A stretch of DNA of 64,000 nt from Sternotherus odoratus (GCA_032164245.1 JAVMKO010000003.1:30751390-30815389), one strand, 5' to 3'; shown: positions 23,069-35,364, counted from the stretch's first letter. Translations and numbers: made by a program. Notes: a model not told the origin generated them from the letters alone.

Positions 23069-23253
23069 TCAAGAATCAGAGAGGTAGCCGTGTTAGTCTG
23101 GATCTGCAGAAGTGACAAGCGACAAGGAGTCCCTTGGCACCTTAAAGACTAAGAAAGTATTGAAGCATAAGCTTTCGTGGGCTAATACCCACTTCGTCAG
23201 ATGCTTCAATACTTTTGTTAGTCTTTAAGGTGACAAGGGACTCCTTGTCGCTT
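23069..23253. mobile_element. Penelope-like fragment, inverted dimer
   Basis: The left arm starts with the full PLE terminus (caagaatcagagaggtagcc) and reads inward to 23200. The right arm is the complement ending gggactccttgtcgctt. It is flanked by a 14-bp TSD, cattgtaattaatg (23055-23068, 23254-23267). On the minus strand it holds the hammerhead-like core CTGACGA (23194-23200), stem II GTGGG/CCCAC, GAAA (23173-23176) and stem III AGC-TTAT-GCT. Confidence 0.9.
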
Positions 23254-24145
23254 CATTGTAATTAATGCTACAATAAAGGTAAAGCCACTGGTTTTCAGGG
23301 CTGCTCAGGATGAAAGTGCTATGGCCCAGATAAACACTTTAGGCTCAGCCCTGTGTAGCGGTCATTGCACAGCTGCTGCACCTCCCACAAGCAACCCTGT
23401 GAAGGACTTGTGACACTGGGTACATCTCCATTGTAGCTAGGAGGTTTTGCTCCCAGCTCAGGTAGACATATAGCTCTGCTTGAGAACAACCCTTTATGAG
23501 ATCTGGGCAGCAAGCCTGAGCCATTGCCCATGCCAATGTGACTCTTTTGCCTCACTAGCTCAAGCAGAACTAGTGCATGTACATCTACTCACATGAGGAA
23601 TCACATCTCCCAGCTGTTGTGTAGCCATATCCCCTGACTCATAGCTCCTTCTCTACTTCTTCTCACTCCATGGGGAAGTTATTTACTGCAGTCCTTTACA
23701 GTACAGCATCTTTCTTCCTCCCTTGTGCTGTCCATTGGGAGGCAGAACCATGTCTCCACCCATTCCATGCTCACCTGCTGAAGCTGTAATGTGGGGAGTG
23801 GTACCATGCCTGTGTATGGTGGGGAGGAGGAGAGAGCCTCTTACTCCATAGTGCCAGCCATGTTATATTGACTTATAATCTGGTCCTATGGAAATACAGT
23901 ATTAACAAATTCCACTATCAACTTTCTTTCCTTTTATATTGTGCCCTCTACAACTCTTAACTCTCTTCTGGATTCTGCTACTGCTATAGACAAACATATT
24001 CCCTTATGTGTGTATCTTTGACTCAGCCTTTGGTATGATGATACACAGTGCAGAGCAACTTCTTAGCTGTGAACTGACAAGACTACAATGCAGTATTTGG
24101 CATCTCCTGCTTCAGTGGAAGAAGTTGTTGGATCACCTTCTCTAT

Positions 24146-24398
24146 GGGCTTGTCTGAGTTGGAAACTTACTGAAATAACTATTCCAGAATAATTTTTCCA
24201 GAATATTATTTCAGTATAAGACTCCATGTGGACACTCTTATTCCAGAATAAGTGTGTTTCTTTCCAATTTTGCTTAATTTACTTTCCAAGAAAAATCAGA
24301 AAAAAAGGAGTATCCATTGGGGCTTCTCATGAAATAACTATTTCAGAATAATAGCTAGAATAGCTCTTTTGATAAATTGCCAAGTATAAACAAACTCT
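24146..24398. mobile_element. TIR miniature transposon
   Basis: It begins gggcttgtctgagttgg, repeats ataactattccagaataa several times in both orientations, and ends agtataaacaaactct. This is the layout of a widespread reptile miniature family with TTGTCTACA-type ends. Confidence 0.5.
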
Positions 24399-24399
24399 C

Positions 24400-26050
24400 A
24401 GTATTCTACAACCTGTACTTTTCTGGGAAAGGAAAATCCTTTTGCCAAAGAGTCTTACAAAGACAAGTGAAAAGTCTTTTAAAATGTTATCCTGAACTGC
24501 AGCTGTTGTGACAAATGATCAGTCAACAGGTACTGCACTTTATTTTTAGAGCTTGAAGAAGCGAAAGCAGAATTTTAGCTTGTATTACATCACTGTATTA
24601 CTCATTAAGTTGCTTTTATCTTAAATATGGAAAGATGATTCATTTTTGTCTAATAGCAAGGAAAGGAAATGCTATTTGAAATACTGAAATGATGCACTGG
24701 TTTATTTCTCTTGCATTGTTACTGAGGTTTGTCATTACTGTTACAGGGACAGATACTGGGCCTCGTCACTGAAAGGGATATTTTAAAGCCTGTTTAACTA
24801 ACTTAGGAAATCCTCTGGTGGTACAAAGTAGATGTAATTGGTTCTATGTCCCCTCCCTCCCTAAACATAAGGAGCATGACCAATGGAGAATTTGTACCTG
24901 GAGTTCTCTTGTTTCACTCCAGTGATTCCCAGCTGCCGGAATTACTTCTTGTGGCTTCTGCAGCCAGCTCCAAATTAAAACAGCCCTGAATCTGGAGTTC
25001 TGTCAGACCAGAGGATAGGACAGATCATATACAATACATGTATTTCAAGTGTTGTTTACATCCCAGTAAGTATTATGTAACTGGTATGTTTTCCTATAGG
25101 CTGTTACAGTTTCATACACTTTAGAGATGGAAGTCCAAGATGTTAGCAGGAACCAAGTCAAGAGGCCCGTTATAAAAGGTAGGAGTCCCAGGAATGTTGG
25201 GAGGACTGAATTTATTTCTTGATCCAAGACACATCATCTGGGTCTAGTTTAGAAAAGGTTAATATACATGGTACATGGCAGAACTCAGCATCCACAGATT
25301 CCTGTGGTTACTGTTACAAGCCCAAAAGATAGAAAATAACTGTCATGTGATTATAACTGTCCTTCTGCTTAGTTTGGCTAATAAAAGACCTCAGTTATTG
25401 ATAGTACAGGGATCTGCATGCTGTATAGTTGGTGAAAAATAACTCTTGTTCATTGTATTTTCAATACTCAAAAGCACCTTGTATTTTTGGACACTGGAAA
25501 ATACTACTAGTAACATAGCTATTAATTATTAGTTATATAATAACTATGCAAATCAGAACTCTTCAGTCAGAGTTCAAATAATTGCTTTATTAGAAATAAC
25601 TGTATAGGTTGGTCTGTAATTCTACAGAATTCCTCTGCTTTGATTGGTTGAAACCATACTATTTCAGTATAACCTGGAATAAACTCTTAGAGTTTGAAAT
25701 ATGCAAGCTTTTTTGTTATGAATAGCAATGCTTTGCACATCATCCAAGGACCTGAAAGTAATTTACAACATCAACTAACTTCCTATAACACCCCTGTGAA
25801 AGCTAGATGGGTAAACTGAATCACCAAGAGAGGTGACTTGCTCAAGGACAGACAAGAAGATATCAGCTGAAAGACGTAGTATGACCCATTTGTCATAGCT
25901 CTCTGACCTCTGCTCTAAACACCAGTTGGATTCCCCTTTTCTGGTCTGTCAGGTATATCTGGTCTACTGTAATCTATATTAGGTATTTACACAGTGCCTA
26001 TCAACTTGGGATCAAAGATTACCTATTTAAAAATGCATACTTTCACCAAA
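24400..26050. other. Non-coding; MIR/L2-like relic at 25725-25870
   Basis: At 25725-25870 the sequence (agagaggtgacttgctcaagg after gggtaaactgaatcac) matches the minus-strand pattern of MIR/L2-type retroposons. Elsewhere no gene or element is seen. Confidence 0.45.
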
Positions 26051-26149
26051 CACCATGCTAAGAGCCATAAATTGGGAGAAAGGCCTGTTCATCATTATTA
26101 CAGTTACGAATCACCAATTATCAGGTGTTATTTTCAAAATGGGTGAGGG

Positions 26150-26640
26150 AATCTCCTTCATTTCTAAGCACCTACAAAATGCCAGACAAGAGCTAAACGA
26201 TGTTATCTTAGAAGTAGCATTTAGTAGCCAAATATCGCTACAAGCTTCCATGGATGCTTGGGACACCGCAGCTAGATGCATGGCTACCTGTGATCATGTG
26301 CAGAGATTCATGGCTCCAAGCCTCTTGCATTCCAAAAGAAGTGAAAGGCATTCCCAAGGACTTTCCAGTTGAGGGAAGAGAACTACTCAGCTTGCGTATG
26401 GACAATACATTGTTTTCTCTCAAAGATCCCAAGGCTGTATTCTATTCTTTGGCATATGCACCTCATCCATGCACCATAAACCTTTCAAGTACCAAGAGCA
26501 GTCCATGCAAAACACCTATCATCAGAATAGATCCTCCAATTATCCTCCTAGGGAAAAGCCTATATACTCTCAAAGAACACAACAGTCTTCCTCAATAGTT
26601 GGTCACTCCACACCTGCATCCACCCACTGTAAGGCCTTGC
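26150..26640 (+). pseudogene. DIRS gag relic, frameshifted
   Basis: Two overlapping frames give a continuous gag-like protein: LQASMDAWDTAARCMAT in the first, then DSWLQASCIPKEVKGIPKDF and LLSLRMDNTLFSLKDPKAV in the second. The switch needs one frameshift near 26310. The pattern (aromatic-rich, SWLQxSGIPKE, DFPFEGxxLFS, LKDSRxT) is that of DIRS gag. Neither frame retains a full-length protein. The assignment comes from family knowledge and is moderately secure. Confidence 0.55.
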
Positions 26641-27384
26641 ACGAGTCTTCTCTGGTAGACTGCTGTCTCTGTGAAGTCTCAGGTATCAGTGCTTTGGCCC
26701 CCTGGCCAAGGCACACTTCAGTCCTACCTTTCCAAGGTGCTATAGTTTTAAAGGAATTGGGAACAGAACAAAACAAAAAACCCAAAACACCACAACTCAA
26801 ATAGAGGGTCATCCAATGAGCCATCTGTGGGACTCCACCCTTGTGTTCAGGGCTTGTCTTCACATAGGCTGTACTTCAGCCAAGCTTCTAGCAGGAGGCT
26901 TGTTCAGCCGGTAAGCCAGCTCAGTCTCTGGGCTGCATCCCAACTTCTCGCACAGTAGAAGTAGCAGAACTCTGCTCTCCTTCCTTCACAGCTCTGAACT
27001 AGGCTAGATCTCCTCCCTTTATCCCACCTCTCCATGTCTGACACCTAGTGCAGGTGTAGCGGGGCCTGGCCCATTGGCTCCACAGGCCCTCATTAACCCT
27101 CTCATTCTTCTCTTCTCGGAGAGAAAAAAATCCACACCTTGGACTTAGTATATACCTTAACAGGACAAAGTCCTTTAGATTCTCTTTCCATCTCTTCATT
27201 GCCATCTCTGGTGCTTCAAAGAGTCGAGCCACCTCCTCCCAGAGAATACCAAAAAATCTCCAAGGAACAAGCATCATGAATATCTGCAAGCATTGCATGG
27301 TCTGAAACTTGTTTGTACAAAATATTAATTCATTTCTAATAGAGATCAATAAGGAAGTGCATATCACATGTCTGATATACCTCT
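26641..27384. other. Non-coding between DIRS relics
   Basis: No intact gene. It may contain unrecognised decayed DIRS sequence. Confidence 0.3.
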
Positions 27385-27560
27385 CCCCTCAATGTTAAAG
27401 TGCACTTCATTAGAGCACAAACACCCCTGAATGCTTCAGAACTATCCCCATATCTGAAATTTGCAAGGCAGCTAATTGAATAACTCACTGGCTTTTGTTA
27501 AGCACTATGCTCTGGACCTGGCAGAAAGATCAGACACTAATTTCAGGAGGGTAGTGCTGC
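27385..27560 (+). pseudogene. Tyrosine-recombinase C-terminal relic (DIRS-like)
   Basis: With several breaks the strand reads VHFIRAQTPLNASELSPYLKF and then KHYALDLAERSDTNFRRVVL. This resembles the end of a DIRS-like recombinase, where HxxR is followed by RAA..W and a final HY. The HxxR His is replaced. It lies downstream of the gag relic on the same strand, so both may come from one old insertion with a large internal deletion. Confidence 0.4.
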
Positions 27561-27569
27561 AATAACTTG

Positions 27570-30500
27570 TTAGTTAGTGTCAGGACTACTCAATCTCACC
27601 TTCCAGCTTGGGTACTCCATATCACTCACCCAGAGTGGGAACCACACAGACACATACTTGAAGAGAGAACACTTATGTACTTTATAGTAAATCCAAACTC
27701 CATCCTTGCTTTTTTAGAGTCCTTATTATCTGGGATTCTGAATGATCAAGTAAACTCAGGGTTTATTGTGTCTTTTCTTCCCTTTGGGGGTTGAGAGAGG
27801 ACAATGGGGGTCATGCAGAGGGCAGGTCAGCCCAATGGACACTGCTTTTCAAATGAGTCAGAGCTTGCATGCTTGGAGGTTCATGTGAACTTACAGTGGG
27901 ATCCACATGGATGAAAACATCACTATAAGGTAAATAAACATTCTTTTATACTAATAGCAAGTGGAGCAGCCATTTTGTATATTATTTATTGTAATTCAAA
28001 TAATGTGTTAAAGGCTGACAGTGGGAGTATCTTTGATCAACAGGCTATCATGGACCTCACTGAAGCTGATGTGCATGCCAGCCAGCTTTCATTCAGGATA
28101 AATGAAGAAGCAATTGAACTTATGTATGGTGTAAGATAGCTGAAACGATAGAAACCAATGCCGAAAACACTAGAACATGTGGGAAGGCCAAAGCATGAAG
28201 TAACTCAGGGAAAACAGTAGGGGCTTCCCTGCCACTGACTGAAAATGCAGGGGCTGGGACATTGCTTGGATTGCAGCTGTTTGTGTCTGTGAGTGCCAGA
28301 AGCAGAAAGAAATTGGAAAGCTGGAAGAAAGCTAAAGAAGCACTGGCAGCATGGTCCTGAGGGGAAGCAGCGACCGAGCTCCTTGGGGCTATTTGAACAA
28401 TAAAACTGCTTCCCGTTTGTTCCCAATGTCTCCAGGGAAAGAGGATCTTGTGTTCATCCCTCACAAATAAATAGGATTGCACCAAAGAAATATGTTTTGT
28501 CCTAACACAACCAATCCAGCTACAACCCAAATATTGGGTAGTCACTTGGCCCAAGGGTCAACAAAAATAATATCCATCAACATACTGACAGGCATGATAC
28601 TTGCCTTCTGAGTAAAGAACACAGCTTGAGAGACCAGAGAAGGCTTGATCCAGATCTCTCTTACTTCAGGTAATTTCAGAATCTTCAGTGGAGTAATTCC
28701 TGATTTACACTAATGTAATTGACAGCAGAATCAGACCAAGAAAACCTAATAAAACAAAGGAATAAGTTATTAAGTAATTGAATTCAGCAAAAGCTTCCAT
28801 CAGAGTCAAATAAAGGGAGTGATCTACTTATCATTGTATGTTAAGTAATCAGGATTGTGTTTGTATATAGACAATCTTAGACAAGAAACTCTGGTTTCAA
28901 TCAGCCCTGTAATGCAAAGGTGTCTGTGGGCTTCAGAATGAAGGAACTAACATTATCTTTCTGGGCTCTTACTAAAATCCCCAGAAAGAATTTTCAGTTA
29001 GGTATAGTAGATCATCTGAATGGAAACGGTTCTGATCTCTTCTAATTCTTCCTTCTTTCTCCTCTGTACTCCTCCTCCCCATGCCACCTCACTCTTGTAA
29101 TATTATTTATTTTTCAAATTGCACTCTAGTACTGGCAATTACCCATCCTTCTTTGAAGAGCATCACTATGAATCTCAGAACCTTCAGAGATTTCAAAGAT
29201 ACTGGTTCAGTGCAGCAGAAGAGGAAAACTGGTGATCAGGTGTAGAACAGAGAAATAATTTACTTTGCCACAGACAGATACAGAAAAATCTTCATCTTCC
29301 TGTGTATCTCACCAGCTGTGCTGTCTAGCTGAGATCCAGTTGCAGATTGAAATGAGGAGGATACAAGAAATCTCATTGTCCTCACATCGAACACAGACAT
29401 CTTGTCATCACCTTCAGTGATCTGCACAATTCCGTGCCTGTCTATATCTGCTCTAATCTATTTCTGCTCTTCAACTCACCCATTCCGCTCTGCCATGTCT
29501 GTATTTCTGTTTCCTTTGGATCCATCACCCACTTTTCTCTTCTCACCTTTTTTCACATTGTCCCTTATTCCATCCTCTCTGAGTATACCAGATAGCTGGC
29601 CTCTCTTCCTCCAGATCTTTTCTTGAAACACATTTCTTCCATGGACCCTATAGTACAAGCTTTAATCAATCTTATACTGTCATGTATATTGTTTTCCTCT
29701 TTGCTTTGTGATAGATCCATCTCCTAGTCACATGGTACTTTGTTGGTCTGAATTAGTTGGTTGATATTTTAATTGGCTCTTCCTTTGTGTTTTGTATAGC
29801 AGCAAGTACATAATCATGACAAGCTGATAACAAAATTGCCAATCTGAGGCATACTGTGCTCTCTAGAGGACAAGCCTCTCTCTGGAGGACAATCTTACCA
29901 TGAAAATGCAAGGGTGCTCTCACTCCTGGATGAAGAAATGTGATCCAATAAGAATGTTAACTGTGTACTTAATTCTGGTTCTGTGAGAAAATGGTCTCTT
30001 TATTTAAAAAAAAAGAGATTTAAATGATTTTGCGTGTCTCAATAAACCTGATTAAACAAACTCTGCTGCCAGTTTGTCAATCTGCCAACTTTTGCATTAT
30101 GCTCCAAATACAAACCCTAAAATAGACATTCGGCATATTCATAATGTAAACCTTACCTCGACGAGACATGCTGACGTGTAGAATGCTAGCTTTCCAATGG
30201 AAGCTTATTGGAGCATGGCCTTACTTTAAGATAAGTAACTTTAAACAAATCTATTGTATGCCATTGAAAATGCTTCTTATATATTTATTTCTTAACTTAA
30301 AATATATAACATTTTTTTAAAAAACTTTGCAGTGCCAGATAATAGTGGGGAAAATATAAGGCAAGCCTTAGCCTTAAGGCTATCTCCTTGCCTTAGCCTG
30401 CAGCCTGAGCTGAACAACTCTCACAAGATAAGCAGGCCTGGGCCTTGTTAGTACTTCAACAATGGACTTCCCAGGAAATGCCATGTTGCTGTAGATCTTA

Positions 30501-31060
30501 TTGACCTAGTAGGTGTCACTTTTCCTTCTTCATCGGAACTGAACTAATGTCCTAACATGGTGCGAGGGCCAAGAGCACTGTGCTGCTAGGAGTACCGTGA
30601 TCCAGATGAGATGAAAAGCTGGAGGTCCTGACCAGTTGCAGTCATTTCATATCCCATGGAACTTTTGGCAGGAGTAAATGTGTCCATTTTCCCATCCTGA
30701 CCAAATTCTAATTTGAGAAGATACATTCTGCCCTGAGGCTGCTCTCATTTACACAGGGGGCTGACCTGGCTCCTGGAAGCCCTGGGGATCAGGACAGCAG
30801 AAATATGCTTAAAGCCACTTGTTCAATTCCCTCATCTCAGTGGAATTCTAGCACAGCTTAGGATCTGGTCAGAAGAGTTACTGCGCTGCAAAAATATCAG
30901 GCCTTATTCATTTTTTGGCACCATGATCATCAGAGGCTATGCAAATATAATAATGATGCCATATTACATTGCTGTTAGATGGGGCATATAGTAAGCACTA
31001 AGCTTTAATGGCAATATGAAACAAGGCATAAAGACAAGAGTCCGTGAAGTATACAAAAAG
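27570..31060. other. Long non-coding stretch
   Basis: No supported gene over about 3.5 kb. At 30500-30700 the phrase aaaagctggaggtcctgacc followed by catatcccatggaacttttgg resembles an old vertebrate SINE-like repeat, and at 28690-28740 there is an old repeat phrase (gatttacactaatgtaatt). Open frames up to 144 codons (28120-28554) lack any recognisable domain. Confidence 0.35.
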
Positions 31061-31283
31061 ACAGTTACCTTTTCTGTAACTGGTGTTCTTTGAGCTGTGT
31101 GGTTAATGTGTACTCCACAATAGGTGTGTGTGTGCTCACCACAGGCACCAGTGTCAGAAATTTTTCCCCTAGTAGTCCTGTAGTGGAGCGCCCTTAGCAA
31201 TCCCTGGAGTGGCACCTCCATGGCACGGTATAAGGGGCGCTGCATGCTCCCTCAGTTCCTTCAGAGGGGAAGGAGGGTGGGAT

Positions 31284-31835
31284 GTGGAGCTCCAGTCGCA
31301 CCTCTCATGGAAGGTGGCCTTCTTGGTGGCAATCATGTCAGCTTAGCGGGTCTCAGAACTCAAGGCCCTGACCTCTGAACCCCTGTACATGGTATTCCAT
31401 AAGAAAAAGGTCCAGCTCTGCCCACATCCTTCGTTCCTCCCGAAGGTGGTCTCTGCCTACCCCATGGGTCAGGACATTTTCCTTCCGGTCCTCTTCCCCA
31501 AACCCCATGTGTCCAATGAGGAGCGCCGCCTCCACACACTGGATGTGAGACAGGCTCTGGCCTTTTACCTGGAGTGGACTAAGCCATTCAGGAAGCCCTC
31601 ATGGCTGTTCATTGCCTCGGCCAAAAGCATGAAAGGCTGGCGGATCTGCACTCAGCGGCTCTCCAACCAGATCACCTCATGCATCCATTCCTGCTAGGAC
31701 CTGGTGGGAATCCCCCTGCCATCAATTGTGAGGGCACAGTCGACTAGGCCGCAGACCTCATCGGCTGCCTTTTTGACCTACGTCCCCATTCGGGACATTT
31801 ATAGGGCTGCCACTGGTCTTCACCTCACATCATGT
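31284..31835 (+). pseudogene. DIRS recombinase C-terminal part, inverted
   Basis: Plus-strand frame LSWKVAFLVAIMSA-stop-RVSELKAL, then FHKKKVQLCPHPSFLPKV and LHTLDVRQALAFYLEW. It matches the first DIRS copy residue by residue. A stop replaces the first Arg of the ARR motif, another stop follows SCIHSC (31697), and the HxxR His reads Gln (AQSTR). The nucleophile Tyr is not preserved at the inversion edge. It lies in the opposite orientation to the rest of the element. Confidence 0.8.
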
Positions 31836-31837
31836 AG

Positions 31838-32130
31838 CCAGCAGCTCAAATTGGGGGTCCATGAAGCAGGCCAGCACCAGTGGGTTCAGGTCCCACTGTG
31901 GACTGGGGGGCCGAACATATGGGAAGAGATGATCCAATTCCCTTAAGGAATCGGACAGTCATAGCATGGGAGAATACTGTGTGGCCCTGCACTGGCGGGT
32001 GAAAGGCCGATATGGCTGCCAAGTGCACCTTGATGGATGAGAGCTCCAGGTGAAGGAGATAGTCGAAAATTAGTTGGATTGGGGAAGCCATAGGGAAATG
32101 CCCTGCTCATCTGCCCATTGGGAAAACCAA
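31838..32130 (-). pseudogene. DIRS recombinase N-terminal part
   Basis: Minus-strand frame QLIFDYLLHLELSSIKVHLA followed by SAFHPPVQGHTVFSHAMTVR matches the N-terminal recombinase region of the first copy (ILDYLLELKQQGLALSTVRV). It stops at the edge of the inverted segment, next to WDPN..LASFMDPQFEL-like codons. Confidence 0.75.
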
Positions 32131-32223
32131 GACCACTTTGCCACTAGGCTCGGCATGTGGAGGGTCACCTGCTTTCCAAGAGGATGTGTTGAACACCTTC
32201 CAAGCACCTCCTTTCCTCCTAGC

Positions 32224-33085
32224 CTAACCATTGAGCAGCCACTGCGTTAGGTGGAGTGCCGCTGGGTTGGGGTAGAGGAGGCAGCCCTGGTCCTGGGAGA
32301 GGAGGTATGAGCGGGACAGCAATGGCCACCATTGGGCAACCGCCAGTCTCAGAGGGTCCTGTACCAATGCTGCTTGGGCCACGCCAGAGCAATCAGGAGG
32401 ACCTGGGCCCTGTCCATCTTTATCTTTTCCAGGACCTTGCCTATCAGCGGGAATGGAGGGAACAGATACAGGATCCATCCCAACCAGGACAGGAGGAAGG
32501 CATTGGAGATGGTGCCCTGTCCCAGCCTCTCCTCCACTCCAGCACCCCCTAGAGCAGAACTGGGAACAGCGATGGTTCTGCTGAGTCACAAACAGGTCCA
32601 CCTGGGGAATTCCCCACTCTCAGAAAAGTCTGTGCACTATATGGAGATATACCTATCTCATAGAAATACCTCTTGTGCTGAGAGAAGAAGTCCCTGCTCA
32701 AGTGATCCGCCCATGAGTTCCAGGTGCCGGGCTTGTGGTAGGCCTGTAGGCACATGTCATGGGATATACAGAAGTCCCAGAGCCTGAGGGCTTCCTGGCA
32801 GAGGGCAGAGGACCAGGCCCCACCTTGCCTGTTGATGTAAAACAGCGAGGCCATGTTGTTTCGGAGAACCCTGACTACCTGGCCCTGCAGGTGTGAGCGG
32901 AAGGTCATGCACACCAGCCGGGCCGCCCGGAGCTCCTTGACATTTATGTGGAGGGCCAGGTCCTGTGCAGACCACAGACTTTGGGACTGAGCATCTCCAA
33001 CGTGGGCTCCCCACCCCAGGTCCAATGCGTCGGACACCAGTTCCATCGATGGGGCCCTGCCTCTGAATGGGACCCTGTGGAGCAT
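32224..33085 (-). pseudogene. DIRS RNase H remnant
   Basis: Two frames cover this remnant (33085-32549 and 32601-32224), joined by a frameshift near 32590. RNase H residues: Asp in LVSDALDLGWG and Glu in NVKELRA are kept and the WADHLSR Asp is kept, but the third Asp is changed (VLRNN instead of VLTDN). The C-terminal tail MDLFVTQQNHRCSQFC corresponds to LDLFATKANRKCHRFC in the first copy. It is non-functional. Confidence 0.8.
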
Positions 33086-33315
33086 GTTCCCCGGGGAGGA
33101 TGACCATCATAGGGAGGTGATCACCGGTTTGATCACAGTGAGGACTTTGTCCATCCTGTGTCTGGCCTAGGAGAACGCCAAGGCCAACCAGAGCTGATTC
33201 CTCCTGAATCTGGTGTGGTGAACCACACATGTGCACGTTGACATGTGACCCAAGAGCTGGAGACACGCTCTGGCTGTTGCCACTGGAAACCTTTTGATCA
33301 TGTCAATGAGTCCTT

Positions 33316-33612
33316 TCAGGGTCTCAAACTTGTCCGGTGGTCTCGCCCAAGCACCCCCCTGAACGCAGCTCTCGCCCAGTGCTCGAGCGCGACCACACTA
33401 ATGTTCCCACAACAGCGCTTTGAAGTTTCAAATGTAGCCATGCCCTTAGTCGGAGACTTAAATGACTTGCAAATCTTGCAGTGATGGCCGAGATGGGTTT
33501 CACCCAAACAGTATAAACAGTCTGCGTGCGGATCACTCACTGGCATCAGGTGCCTACTAGTGTCAAACGACTTAAAACCCATGGCCTGGGGTGCGCCCCA
33601 GCCTGGGCGCAC
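33316..33612 (-). pseudogene. DIRS gag zinc-knuckle fragment
   Basis: The 98-codon minus-strand frame contains DPHADCLYCLGETHLGHHC followed by KICKSF. Two CxxC pairs with intervening His match the conserved zinc-binding segment at the start of DIRS gag proteins. It lies just inside the right terminal repeat, the expected gag position. The remainder of gag and RT is deleted between here and about 33240. Confidence 0.7.
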
Positions 33613-33869
33613 TAATTAAACTAAACAACTAACTACCTACAGGTAGCGCACACTGAATGAACAAGAGTTCTGGGGACAAGCTACAACAACGCTGAGGGTG
33701 GGGAGAGCGTGCAGCGCCCCTTATACCGCACCATGGAGGCACCAGTCCAGGGGTCTCTAGGGGTGCTCCCCTATGGGTACTGCTAGGGGAAAAATTTCCA
33801 ACACTGGTGCACATAGCAAGCACACACACCTATTGTGGAATACACATGAGCAATCACTCGAAGAAGAAT

Positions 33870-34800
33870 GAAGCCTTAGGCCTTCATTGTGAACCAGTCA
33901 AATCAATGAGAGTTTTGTGATGGATTCAAATGGGTGCAGGGTCAAGTTCTTCATTCAGGAGAATGGAGGTGCAGAGATATTATTATATGAGGATTTGCAG
34001 AGCACGTGAATTTTTATTTTGAGAAATTACACTGTGGCGTCTATTTCTTTTTCCTGGCTGGTTTTTCAGTTATATGTTAAAGATGTTATGCAAGATGCTG
34101 TTATTAAGGAAATAACAGTGGATATGAAAGCACAAAGCTTCCATTTCTTTTAATGACATCCTGCTGCGAATCACTGACCTTGACATTTCTGTCTCCATGT
34201 TTATTTTTTCTTTGGGGAATACTTTAAATTCCTAAGCAATAATGTGGACTAAGATTAAATACCAAGCAAAGATTTCTAAAGGTGGCTCTTTTTACTGAGA
34301 ACGTAGATTTTATTATATTTCCTGGGGAGAAATAAGCTTCATAGCCTAAGAAAAGTAATATGCACTGTTCACTTTGCTATTTGTCATAATTGTGAAGACA
34401 CTTTACTAAAGTAAATGAAGAGCTGATTAGACTGAGTAGTTAGAGGGGTAAAAAAAAATCTCAGAATGAATGTGCTTTTTAAACTTCCAGACACTAATAC
34501 CAGACACTGAGATTCGCTAATTGATAAAACAGAATATTCCAAAGATCCTGAAAAAGGAAGGATATGTATTACCCTAAAGATTTTCTAGAAGACCAATACT
34601 TCATAGCTTGGAATTTTCAGTCAACCAAACCAAGGAACAAATTTCCTGCCAAAAAGAATGAGCATTTTGCCATTTTCCAGCCACACTGACACTTAGCTGA
34701 TCAGACCCGTATATTTGTTTGTTTTGTTTTCTAAAGTTGTCCTCTATGGTTATTCATAATATGGCCTTTAATTATTATTACTGAGCCTACAGTTTATTAA
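33870..34800. other. AT-rich non-coding, nothing recognised
   Basis: No gene or repeat edge recognised between the DIRS and PLE insertions. Confidence 0.4.
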
Positions 34801-34886
34801 CTGAAAGAGATAAGAATCAGGGAGGTAGCCGTGTTAGTCTGGAATAGCAGAGGTAACAAAGTCCTGTGGCACCTTAAAGTTTTGAA

Positions 34887-34923
34887 GCATGAGCTTTCGT
34901 GGGCTAATACCCACTTCGTCGGA
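34887..34923 (-). ncRNA. Hammerhead-like motif, short PLE arm
   Basis: Reverse strand: CCGACGA (34916-34922), stem II GTGGG/CCCAC with loop, GAAA (34895-34898), stem III AGC/GCT. The core U4 is C, so cleavage activity is doubtful. Confidence 0.5.
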
Positions 34924-35029
34924 TGCAGGCAGTGGAAGTGTTCAGAGGCAGGTATAGAAAAGTAGGCAAGAACCAGTTGGGAGGTGAAAAGGTTAGTCCA
35001 ATTAAGCTGAACCAGCTTGTTATCTCCGA

Positions 35030-35338
35030 TCAGGGGGTGTGGATTATTCTTCTAGCATTTGAATGGGGTGTGTGAACATGGAGAGAGGAGAAACAATGTC
35101 TGTAATGAGCCAGCCATTGTAGAATTTGTTTAAGGTTGGCAGGTTGTCTGTGTGCCAGGACTGGCCTTCCTCCCAAGGCCTGTGAAAGTGAGGGATTATT
35201 GTCCAGGATGGGTTGTAGGTCACTGATGATGCGTTGCAGAGGTTTTAACTGAGGACTGTAGGTGATGGTCAGTGGTATCACGGAGATAGCTGGGAGTGCT
35301 GGTGGCATAGGGTCTGAGTAGAGAGTCTACATATCTGG
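35030..35338 (-). pseudogene. PLE coding remnant in short arm
   Basis: Minus frame PLTITYSPQLKPLQRIISDL through RQPANLKQIL joins directly to QWLAHYRHCFSSLHVHTPHS. Relative to the long arm, the RT core and the whole GIY-YIG domain are missing. The second junction (aaattct|acaatgg) falls at a 3-bp microhomology, TCT, present at both deletion edges of the long arm (about 36342 and 36793). Confidence 0.85.
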
Positions 35339-35364
35339 ATATGTAGACTCTCTACTCAGACCCT

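Larger units (their letters stand above)
31062..33868 (-). mobile_element. DIRS retrotransposon with both ends, internally rearranged
   Basis: The left terminal repeat (31062-31280, tttctgtaactggtgttct onwards) and right terminal repeat (about 33640-33868, ending cactcgaagaagaa) are inverted copies sharing cacaataggtgtgtgtg, aaatttttcccctag and ggtataaggggcgctgca. Between them on the minus strand lie a gag zinc-knuckle fragment, RNase H and the recombinase N-terminal part, while the recombinase C-terminal part is on the plus strand. RT is deleted. Multiple stops make it a dead copy. Confidence 0.85.

Noticed and set aside
28120..28554. 144-codon minus frame as a possible host exon
   Set aside because: No domain, no supporting neighbouring exon, and an unremarkable composition; a chance frame cannot be excluded.
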